Assembly (NCBI GenBank): GCA_964437445.1
Contig: CAYTGR010000089.1
Span: forward strand, 1-10,868
Length of the DNA: 10,868 nucleotides
Reading direction: 5' to 3'
Source: CAYTGR01 sp964437445
GTDB lineage: Bacteria > Chloroflexota > Anaerolineae > B4-G1 > SLSP01
Shown here piece after piece: positions 1 to 5,372 of the stretch (its first letter is position 1; each line of letters opens with the position of its first letter). The notes beneath the pieces were generated by a model. That model did no database searches. It was not told the origin of the DNA and was given only the letters and a program-made list of their open reading frames with translations. The translations under genes and the position numbers were made by a program.

Positions 1-778
1 CGGTGAAGTCCACGACGGAGACGGTAGAGGTCGGCACGCGCAGCGCATAGCCGTCAAACTTCCCCTTGAGGTCGGGGATGACCAGCGCCACGGCCTTGGC
101 CGCGCCGGTGGTGGTGGGGATGATGCTCATGGCCGCGGCGCGGGCCCGGCGCAGATCGCTGTGCGGCAGGTCCAGGATGCGCTGGTCATTGGTATAAGCA
201 TGGACGGTGGTCATGAAGCCACGCACGATGTGGAAGCGATCATGGACGACCTTAGCGGCGGGGGCCAGACAGTTCGTCGTGCAGGAAGCGTTGGAAAGGA
301 CGTGGTGGACAGCCGGATCGTACTTGTCGTCGTTCACGCCCATCACGATGGTGAGGTCTTCGCCCTCGGCCGGGGCGGAGATGATGACCTTCTTGGCGCC
401 GCCCTTAGTGATGTGGTTCTCGGCCCCTTTGACAGTCTTGCCCTTCTTGTTAACCCCGTCCTTCTTGATGGTGAAAAGGCCGGTGGACTCCACGACGATC
501 TCCACCCCCAGGTCGGCCCAGGGCAGGTTGGCCGGATCCGATTCCTTGAGGACGCGCACGAACTTGCCGTCCACCAGGAGCCCGCCCTCCACGACCTCCA
601 CGGTGCCGTTGAAGCGGCCGTAGTTGGAGTCATACTTGAGCAGATGGGCCATAGTCGGTGTATCGCCAATGTCATTGACCGCGACGACTTCCAACGTATC
701 AGGATAGTAATCGCGGATGGCCTTGAGCACCTGCCGGCCGATACGGCCAAAACCGTTAATCCCGACTTTTGTAGCCAT
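1..778 (-). CDS. gap: Glyceraldehyde-3-phosphate dehydrogenase, class I (C-terminus outside window)
   Basis: This cytosolic enzyme oxidises glyceraldehyde-3-phosphate with NAD and phosphate to 1,3-bisphosphoglycerate, in glycolysis and in reverse in gluconeogenesis. The first 259 residues are visible; the family is about 335 long, so roughly the last 75 lie off the left edge. The Rossmann motif KVGINGFGRIGR is at residues 4-15. Asp36 after the second strand (AVND) suggests NAD rather than NADP preference. The catalytic motif SNASCTTNC carries the nucleophile Cys166, and TTVHAYT carries the base His193. The ATG at 778 is preceded by AAAGGGAGG at 786-794, a strong Shine-Dalgarno site 7 nt away. 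It lies 89 bp downstream of the yvcK-like gene on the same strand, with an RNA hairpin between them, and I see no convincing promoter of its own. A carbon-flux regulator next to gap suggests co-expression, which is inference. The identity is secure. Confidence 0.98.
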   Translation of the reverse strand, partial: MATKVGINGFGRIGRQVLKAIRDYYPDTLEVVAVNDIGDTPTMAHLLKYDSNYGRFNGTVEVVEGGLLVDGKFVRVLKESDPANLPWADLGVEIVVESTGLFTIKKDGVNKKGKTVKGAENHITKGGAKKVIISAPAEGEDLTIVMGVNDDKYDPAVHHVLSNASCTTNCLAPAAKVVHDRFHIVRGFMTTVHAYTNDQRILDLPHSDLRRARAAAMSIIPTTTGAAKAVALVIPDLKGKFDGYALRVPTSTVSVVDFT

Positions 779-811
779 TGAAAAACCTCCCTTTCGTAAA
801 TTTGAGTATTT

Positions 812-864
812 GGTAATCAGAGATTAAGAACCAGGGACATCCTGATTCCTAATCCCTCAGTACC
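812..864 (-). promoter_or_regulatory. Long intergenic RNA hairpin between yvcK and gap
   Basis: On the minus-strand RNA, positions 857-841 pair with 835-819 to give a 17-bp stem without interruption, closed by a 5-nt loop (840-836). Three of the pairs are G-U. An outer GGUA/UACC pairing (864-861 with 815-812) extends it beyond a small internal loop. The same DNA read as plus-strand RNA would have A-C mismatches at those three places, so the fold favours the strand on which yvcK and gap are transcribed. It begins 3 nt after the yvcK stop. No U-tract follows, so it is not a classic terminator. It could be a processing or stability element, an attenuator ahead of gap, or a small dispersed repeat. 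Confidence 0.6.
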
Positions 865-867
865 AAG

Positions 868-2157
868 CTACTGTTTCAGCAAACCCACCACGACTTGGGC
901 CAGTTTGGCGCTGTGATGGCGCCAGGGGCACTGCGGATCGGTCAGGTCCGCGCGCACAACATGCAGGCCGGGGCGTTCCTGCAACACCGGAGCCACCCAG
1001 TCCACACCTGCAGGGAGCGGGATCGCCGGGCGCTCCTCGTTGATCACTACGGCGGAGAATAGTCCCAACCCCAGATGCTGCTCCAGGGCCTGTAAATGGT
1101 CCTCGGCGGTAAAATGGTCGGTTTCCCCGCATTCGGTAGCGACATTGCACACATAGACTTTACGGGCACGGCTGGCCCGGACGGCCGCCGTGATCTCCGG
1201 CACCAACAGGTTGGGCAACACGCTGGTATAAAGACTGCCCGGCCCGGCCACAATCAACTCGGCCTCCAGGATAGCCCGGATCGCCTCCCCGTAGGCCAGG
1301 GGCGCGGACGGTTCCAACGCCACCCGGAGGATCCGTCCTCCAGACGGCCTGATCTGCGATTCGCCCCGCACGCGCACCGGCGTCTGCCCCGGCGGCTGGA
1401 CGTCGGCCATCAACACGACCGCCTGCAACGTACAGGGCAGCACCCGCCCCTGGACGGCCAACACCCGGCTGGACTCCTTCAAGGCCGATTCAAAGCCGCC
1501 CGTAATATCGGCCAGCGCGCTGAGGAAAAGGTTACCGAAGTTGTGCCCTTCCAGCCCGGCGCCGACGGCGAACCGGTATTGCAACAGGCGGGTGATCAAG
1601 GCCTCGTCGTCTGAGAGCGCGGCGATGCAATTGCGAAAGTCACCCGGCGGGAGAATCCCCAGGTCGCGCCGCAGCCGGCCGGAGGAGCCCCCATCGTCGG
1701 CCACCGTCACAATCGCGGTCAGATTGCTCGTGTATGCTTTCAGTCCGCGCAAGAGCGTCGCCTGGCCATGTCCACCGCCGATGACCACAATTTTAGGGCC
1801 GCGTCCGCGCCGCCGGTAATCATACAACGCCTCAAGCAGTTGGCGCGGGGGCGTGTTCTCCACAAAAGGCTTCAACAGAGCCCGGTTAAGCCCCCACAGC
1901 CCCAACCCCACACTGCTCACTCCCAAGATTAACAGGAGCAGCGCGCGCACCAGGCGGGGGAGAAACTGCAACGTCAGGTAGTAAAAGTACGAAGGGACCG
2001 GGTAGGAAGCCCGCACCAGATCTGCGCCGCCCATGCTGAGCAATACAGCACCGAAGGCCAACGGGAGCAACCAGCGCTTCACCCCCAGACCGGGTTGCAG
2101 CCAGCGGAGATGATCCTGCCATTTTTCCTTCCCGGCCGGCATTTCCCTGTTCCCCAT
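868..2157 (-). CDS. yvcK: CofD/YvcK-family protein (gluconeogenesis factor) with N-terminal membrane anchor
   Basis: The protein belongs to the CofD/YvcK fold, whose bacterial members bind UDP-sugars and influence carbon-source use and cell-wall synthesis. Numbering from the ATG at 2157 gives 429 residues. Visible motifs are VVIGGGHG (124-131), ADDGGSSGRLR (153-163), GDFRN (172-176), GHNFGNL (204-210) and GPGSLYTS (305-312). Classical YvcK is about 320 residues. Here about 120 extra N-terminal residues carry two hydrophobic segments (about 29-50 and 67-92), so the catalytic-type domain is probably tethered to the membrane. The frame is open up to a TTG at 2202, but that codon lies upstream of the promoter at 2165-2192 and beside the preceding terminator, so I reject it. 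Transcription should start at about 2157-2158, so the ATG at 2157 would be leaderless. The next ATG (2142) has GGGGAACAGGGAA before it and is the alternative (424 residues). The gap gene follows. Confidence 0.92.
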   Translation of the reverse strand: MGNREMPAGKEKWQDHLRWLQPGLGVKRWLLPLAFGAVLLSMGGADLVRASYPVPSYFYYLTLQFLPRLVRALLLLILGVSSVGLGLWGLNRALLKPFVENTPPRQLLEALYDYRRRGRGPKIVVIGGGHGQATLLRGLKAYTSNLTAIVTVADDGGSSGRLRRDLGILPPGDFRNCIAALSDDEALITRLLQYRFAVGAGLEGHNFGNLFLSALADITGGFESALKESSRVLAVQGRVLPCTLQAVVLMADVQPPGQTPVRVRGESQIRPSGGRILRVALEPSAPLAYGEAIRAILEAELIVAGPGSLYTSVLPNLLVPEITAAVRASRARKVYVCNVATECGETDHFTAEDHLQALEQHLGLGLFSAVVINEERPAIPLPAGVDWVAPVLQERPGLHVVRADLTDPQCPWRHHSAKLAQVVVGLLKQ

Positions 2158-2164
2158 CGGGAAA

Positions 2165-2192
2165 ATTATATCTGGATTGAAGCAGGTGTCAA
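2165..2192 (-). promoter_or_regulatory. Sigma70-type promoter of yvcK-gap
   Basis: On the minus strand, a perfect TTGACA (-35, 2187-2192) is followed after 16 nt by a perfect TATAAT (-10, 2165-2170). The predicted start is at 2157-2158, which is on or next to the ATG at 2157. This leaves either no 5' leader or, if the ATG at 2142 is used, about 15 nt. The element sits 8 bp beyond the T-run of the rsfS terminator, so the two units are separated back to back. Confidence 0.85.
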
Positions 2193-2200
2193 TCAATGAC

Positions 2201-2232
2201 AAAAAAGCCCGGAGTCTGGCACGACTCCGGGC
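2201..2232 (-). terminator. Intrinsic terminator after rsfS
   Basis: Read on the minus strand, a perfect 10-bp stem (GCCCGGAGTC / GACTCCGGGC, 2223-2232 with 2207-2216) encloses a 6-nt loop and is followed at once by six T (2206-2201). It starts 39 nt after the rsfS stop codon and has every hallmark of a Rho-independent terminator for the lipoprotein-rsfS unit. Confidence 0.93.
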
Positions 2233-2271
2233 GTCTTCCCCTACCTGACCGAGGGCCCGCAGCCAAGGCCA

Positions 2272-2622
2272 TTACTGAATCCGGGCCACCACACGGGCCT
2301 TCTTCCAGAGCTCCTCCAAACGGTAGTAAGCGCGCATCTCTTGGGCAAAAAGATGCACAATCACGCTGCCATAATCCAGCAAAATCCAGCCCGATTCGGC
2401 AGTTCCCTCTCCGCTCAATGGAATCAACGGCTCGGTCTCTTTCTTCAACCCCTCACGGATCGCCTGTTGCAAAGCTTCCAGCTGCCGCCCACTGCCGGCC
2501 GTAGAAAGGACGAAATAATCGGCAATACCGGTAAGCCCTTGCAAATCCAAAATCAACGTATCTTCCCCCTGCTTTTCCACGATGATTTCGGCAATCCGAT
2601 GGGCTAATGTAAGTGCTTCCAC
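2272..2622 (-). CDS. rsfS: Ribosomal silencing factor RsfS (Iojap/DUF143 family)
   Basis: RsfS binds ribosomal protein L14 on the large subunit and blocks joining of the small subunit, which lowers translation when nutrients are short. The 116 residues match the usual family length. Family hallmarks are the N-terminal helix, LDLQGLTGIADYFVL (26-40), the ligand-contact stretch SGRQLEAL and the C-terminal block WILLDYGSVIVHLFAQEMR followed by YYRLEELW. The start is a GTG at 2622. The purine-rich GAGGAG upstream is about 14 nt away and AGAAG is nearer, so the ribosome site is only moderate. The gene is second in a unit after a small lipoprotein gene, 93 bp away, and is followed by a strong terminator. 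In many bacteria rsfS sits beside nadD or obg; neither is here. The identity is secure. Confidence 0.97.
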   Translation of the reverse strand: MEALTLAHRIAEIIVEKQGEDTLILDLQGLTGIADYFVLSTAGSGRQLEALQQAIREGLKKETEPLIPLSGEGTAESGWILLDYGSVIVHLFAQEMRAYYRLEELWKKARVVARIQ

Positions 2623-2654
2623 TGGTTTCTTCTTGTCTCCTCTCTGGTCAACCG

Positions 2655-2707
2655 TCTCACCCTTGCCTGGCGTCTTCGCGACTTTGCGTGAGATCTTTTG
2701 GCAAGGG
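2655..2707. repeat. Structured intergenic element between lipoprotein gene and rsfS
   Basis: The 93-bp spacer holds an 8-bp inverted repeat, CCCTTGCC (2660-2667) and GGCAAGGG (2700-2707), and an overlapping pair TCTCAC (2655-2660) and GTGAGA (2688-2693). Between them are the near-repeats CTTCGCG and CTTTGCG (2674-2687, ending GTGAGA). The two pairings partly compete because they share C2660. The TTCGCG-TTTGCG wording resembles short dispersed intergenic repeats that I recall from several bacterial phyla, but one copy cannot prove this. No U-tract follows, so it is not a plain terminator. Confidence 0.4.
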
Positions 2708-2715
2708 GGTCAACG

Positions 2716-3162
2716 TCATTTCTTTTGGAGCAACATTTGCACGCGGGTCGTAGACGTGCGCTCGTTATCTTGCAGGCTAACGTTCAACCGGATCCCTTCA
2801 CGTTCCATCACAAAGGTGGCAATATGTCCCATAACGGTAGGCTTGCCAATTGCCTGCCACCCCAACCTTTCCAATTCGGGTTCCAGGTAATCCACCGCGT
2901 CCTGGGTCAGGCCTGGCATCTGGTAACTGTAAGTCTGGGACACCTCAGTAACGCGGATGTCAAACGCTTCAGGATGAACGGGTAATGTATCGGGGAAAAG
3001 GGTGAGTGGATCAGGAGTGGCAGTGGGGCCGGCCGGCTCTCCTTCACCGCCCCCGGCATTGCCACCATCGCCGGTACCGCCACCACCGCCTCCACAGGCA
3101 GCCAGCAGCAGGGCCAATACACTCACCAGCGCCACCAGCCACACGACTTTAGCGATTTTCAT
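2716..3162 (-). CDS. Small uncharacterised lipoprotein
   Basis: I do not recognise a named family. The protein has 148 residues. It has a type II signal peptide: positive n-region (MKIAK), hydrophobic core (6-20) and lipobox LLAAC, with the lipidated cysteine at position 23. A glycine-rich linker follows (GGGGGG, then GDGGNAGGGEGE, to about 45), then a Pro/Thr linker. The last 80-90 residues form one small domain with predicted strand-helix-strand-strand-strand order. It includes a helix around PGLTQDAVDYLEPELERLGW and C-terminal strands with RLNVSLQDN and TTRVQMLL. The ATG at 3162 is chosen because AAGGAGG lies 6 nt upstream (3169-3175) and the signal peptide starts there; the frame stays open further up to 3282 but crosses the promoter. 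It should sit on the outer face of the cytoplasmic membrane. The link to rsfS is transcriptional only, and no function can be assigned. Confidence 0.87.
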   Translation of the reverse strand: MKIAKVVWLVALVSVLALLLAACGGGGGGTGDGGNAGGGEGEPAGPTATPDPLTLFPDTLPVHPEAFDIRVTEVSQTYSYQMPGLTQDAVDYLEPELERLGWQAIGKPTVMGHIATFVMEREGIRLNVSLQDNERTSTTRVQMLLQKK

Positions 3163-3215
3163 CTGTCTCCTCCTTAAATAAAATTTAAAATTTGAAGCAC
3201 CTTGGCCGCAGCGGT

Positions 3216-3245
3216 ATAATAACACAAACACCACGCCCTTGTCAA
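3216..3245 (-). promoter_or_regulatory. Promoter of the lipoprotein-rsfS unit
   Basis: On the minus strand, a perfect TTGACA (3240-3245) lies 18 nt from TATTAT (3216-3221), one mismatch from consensus; TTATTA at 17 nt spacing is the alternative. The predicted start near 3209 gives an A/T-rich leader of about 46 nt that ends in the AAGGAGG ribosome site. An inverted repeat, CACGCCCT (3232-3239) and AGGGCGTG (3260-3267), has one arm in the spacer and the -35 in its loop. Confidence 0.75.
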
Positions 3246-3278
3246 CCCAATCGGGGGCCAGGGCGTGTCGGGGGACGG

Positions 3279-4151
3279 TCAATCGCCAGTGAGGACCGCC
3301 AGCAGCAGCTGGACAGCTTTTTCCACATCACCGGTATCCGCCATCTCTGAGGGGCTATGGATGTAACGGGTGGGAATGCTCAAGCAACCACTGGGCACGC
3401 CGGCCCCTGCCAGCTGGATGGCTGCGGCATCGGTGGTACCCCGTCGTAGCACCTCCAACTGATAAGGGAGGTCGGCCCGCCGGGCCGCTGCGATCAGCCG
3501 TTCGCGCACCTGCGGATGGGCGATCATCCCGCCGTCCTGCACCTTGACCGCCGGCCCTTGCCCCAAAGCGACGGCCATCGGCAGCGCCTTGGGCGTATCG
3601 CCGGTGCCGGTCACGTCCACGGCAATCGCCAGGTCGGGTTCAATGCGGAACGCCGTCGTGCGCGCGCCGGAGAGGGAGAACTCTTCCTGCACGGTGAAGG
3701 CAAAATAGAGCTCGTGGGGTGAGGCCTGGAGACGGCGGAGGGTCTCTATCAGCACATAGCAACCCAGACGATCATCCAGCGCTTTGCTGATGAGCCGGCG
3801 CCCCTGTTGCTCCAACGGGTGGACGAAGACGGCGGGCTCCCCAACCCCGACCGGGGCTTCGTCACGGCTCGTCGCGCCTGCGTCAATGAAAAGGTCGTTC
3901 AACGTGGGCACTTTGTTGGGATCATCCTGTCGCTCCATGTAGATTACACCGGTTGTGCCGTTGGCGAAACGGACCCGGCTCCCCACACAGTGCAGCGGGA
4001 ACACGCCACCGATCCCGGTGAAGCGCAGAAAGCCTTTTTCATCCACATGGGTTACCATGATGCCGATCTCGTCCATATGGGCCGCCAGCAGGATTTTTCG
4101 GCCGGTCCCGTTGCCCTGGCGCCGCGCCACCAGCGTCCCCAACGGATCCAC
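3279..4151 (-). CDS. M42-family metallo-aminopeptidase, copy 3 (N-terminus lost in assembly gap)
   Basis: M42 enzymes are cytosolic two-metal aminopeptidases/glutamyl aminopeptidases of the TET, FrvX and CelM type, which often assemble as 12-subunit tetrahedra and degrade peptides. 290 residues are visible. The first, Val, is the codon beside the N block, and comparison with the next copy suggests about 41 residues are missing. Within the visible part, AHMDE gives metal ligand His25 and Asp27. KALDDR gives the bridging aspartate (126-127). TVQEE gives general base Glu156 and ligand Glu157, VDVT gives Asp179, and RYIHSP gives His265. All expected metal ligands are present. The usual VGLRGA after the two glutamates is FSLSGA here, an unusual variant. 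It is the last gene of the unit and no terminator is obvious after the stop. An open frame continues through the N block to 4337, but that extension is an artefact of the placeholder bases. Confidence 0.93.
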   Translation of the reverse strand: MDPLGTLVARRQGNGTGRKILLAAHMDEIGIMVTHVDEKGFLRFTGIGGVFPLHCVGSRVRFANGTTGVIYMERQDDPNKVPTLNDLFIDAGATSRDEAPVGVGEPAVFVHPLEQQGRRLISKALDDRLGCYVLIETLRRLQASPHELYFAFTVQEEFSLSGARTTAFRIEPDLAIAVDVTGTGDTPKALPMAVALGQGPAVKVQDGGMIAHPQVRERLIAAARRADLPYQLEVLRRGTTDAAAIQLAGAGVPSGCLSIPTRYIHSPSEMADTGDVEKAVQLLLAVLTGD

Positions 4152-4251
4152 NNNNNNNNNNNNNNNNNNNNNNNNNNNNNNNNNNNNNNNNNNNNNNNNN
4201 NNNNNNNNNNNNNNNNNNNNNNNNNNNNNNNNNNNNNNNNNNNNNNNNNNN
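4152..4251. other. Assembly gap of 100 N
   Basis: Exactly 100 undetermined bases is the conventional placeholder for a scaffold join of unknown size. The gap removes the start and about 41 codons of the third M42 gene and any spacer. With adjacent genes, at least about 125 real bases would be expected, so the true gap is probably a little longer than shown. The similarity between neighbouring M42 copies may be what broke the assembly. Confidence 0.97.
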
Positions 4252-4270
4252 GAATACCGCCCCAGAGCGG

Positions 4271-5317
4271 TTAAACCACCTGCAGGAGCTCCGGCGTCAG
4301 CCGCCTGAGCGCTGCCTGCAACAGATGCACTGTCCACTCCAGGTCACGGGGGTCCAGCAGGGAAACCGGGCTGTGAATATAGCGACAGGGCACGGCGACA
4401 GTGACCGACGGGACACCCCCCCGCGCCCGGTGAATGGTGCCGGCATCGGTACTGCCGATCCCGGGCTGTTTGAACTGGTAGGGGATCCCTTCGGCCTGGG
4501 CTGTTTGCACCAGCAGCTGCACTAACCGGGGGTCCGCGATGACGGCCCGGTCCATGACCGTGATGGCCGGGCCCTGGCCTAACGTGGTGGTCGGGCTGCT
4601 ATCCTCGTCCTTCGGCAAATCGTCCGCAATCGTTCCCTCCAACGCCAGGGCGACATCGGGTTCCAGCGCGTAGGCGGCCACCTGAGCGCCGCGCAGCCCC
4701 ACTTCTTCCTGGACTGTGAAAACGCCGTACAGATCAAAGGGGAAGCGTTCCCCCTGCAACAAACTGACCAGAGTCGTGCAGCCGGCCCGATCATCCAGCG
4801 CTTTGCCGGCCACCAGCGTGCCCACCTCGTGGAACTTGGTCGCAAAGCCAATGACGGTCCCGACCGGCGCCAGCCTGGCCGCCTCGTCCTTGCTGGCAGC
4901 CCCGATGTCCACTACCAGGGAATCCAACGGCGTGACGCGCTCAAAACTGTCCGCTTTGGTCCGGTGGACGGCTTGTACCCCCATGACGCCGGGCAGCTGT
5001 TCCGGGCCGACCAACACCTGCAGGCCGGGCAGGAGCCGCTCGTCAATACTGCCGAACGTCTTCACGCGCAAATGTCCTTCGCCGGTATGATCCATTACCA
5101 TCAGCCCCACCTCGTCCATATGGGCTGCTACCATCACGCGGAGCGGCACAGCACCGGTACCCCGTTTCAAAGCGATCAGGTTGCCCAGCGCATCCACCCG
5201 CAATTCGTCCACGTGCTCCGCCAGCAGCGGCCGCAGCACGCGCCGCATCTCAATCTCGTGGCTGGAGGGCGCGACTACGTCCGAGAGCGTATGCAAAACA
5301 GTCAAAAGCGATTCCAT
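4271..5317 (-). CDS. M42-family metallo-aminopeptidase, copy 2
   Basis: This is a complete 348-residue protein, the standard length for the family. Metal and catalytic positions are His66 and Asp68 (AHMDE), Asp175/176 (KALDDR), Glu204 and Glu205 (TVQEEVGLRGA), Glu227 (ALEGT) and His315 (RYIHSP). The fourth ligand position is Glu where the two sister copies have Asp, a substitution known in the family. After HSP this copy reads VSLL where the others keep a Glu. The segment between about 70 and 165 is the inserted dimerisation/PDZ-like domain typical of M42. The ATG at 5317 has GAGGAG 9 nt upstream (5327-5332). The gene lies 55 bp after copy 1, and only about 19 known bases separate its stop from the assembly gap. 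The exact peptide specificity (leucyl, glutamyl or lysyl) cannot be read from the sequence. Confidence 0.96.
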   Translation of the reverse strand: MESLLTVLHTLSDVVAPSSHEIEMRRVLRPLLAEHVDELRVDALGNLIALKRGTGAVPLRVMVAAHMDEVGLMVMDHTGEGHLRVKTFGSIDERLLPGLQVLVGPEQLPGVMGVQAVHRTKADSFERVTPLDSLVVDIGAASKDEAARLAPVGTVIGFATKFHEVGTLVAGKALDDRAGCTTLVSLLQGERFPFDLYGVFTVQEEVGLRGAQVAAYALEPDVALALEGTIADDLPKDEDSSPTTTLGQGPAITVMDRAVIADPRLVQLLVQTAQAEGIPYQFKQPGIGSTDAGTIHRARGGVPSVTVAVPCRYIHSPVSLLDPRDLEWTVHLLQAALRRLTPELLQVV

Positions 5318-5372
5318 AAACTATGGCTCCTCAAGTGAAACAGGGCGTCAGGGGCTGGGGCGCGCCAGGGGG

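Noticed and set aside
161..781. 206-residue open frame on the plus strand across gap
   Set aside because: It lies opposite the conserved gap frame, which carries catalytic Cys166 and His193. In GC-rich DNA the complementary strand is often free of stops. It has no ribosome site or family-like sequence.
2158..2202. N-terminal extension of yvcK from TTG 2202
   Set aside because: It lies upstream of and across the consensus promoter, and the TTG touches the T-run of the preceding terminator.
3163..3282. 40-residue N-terminal extension of the lipoprotein
   Set aside because: It would cross the promoter and bury the signal peptide, while the inner ATG has a perfect ribosome site.
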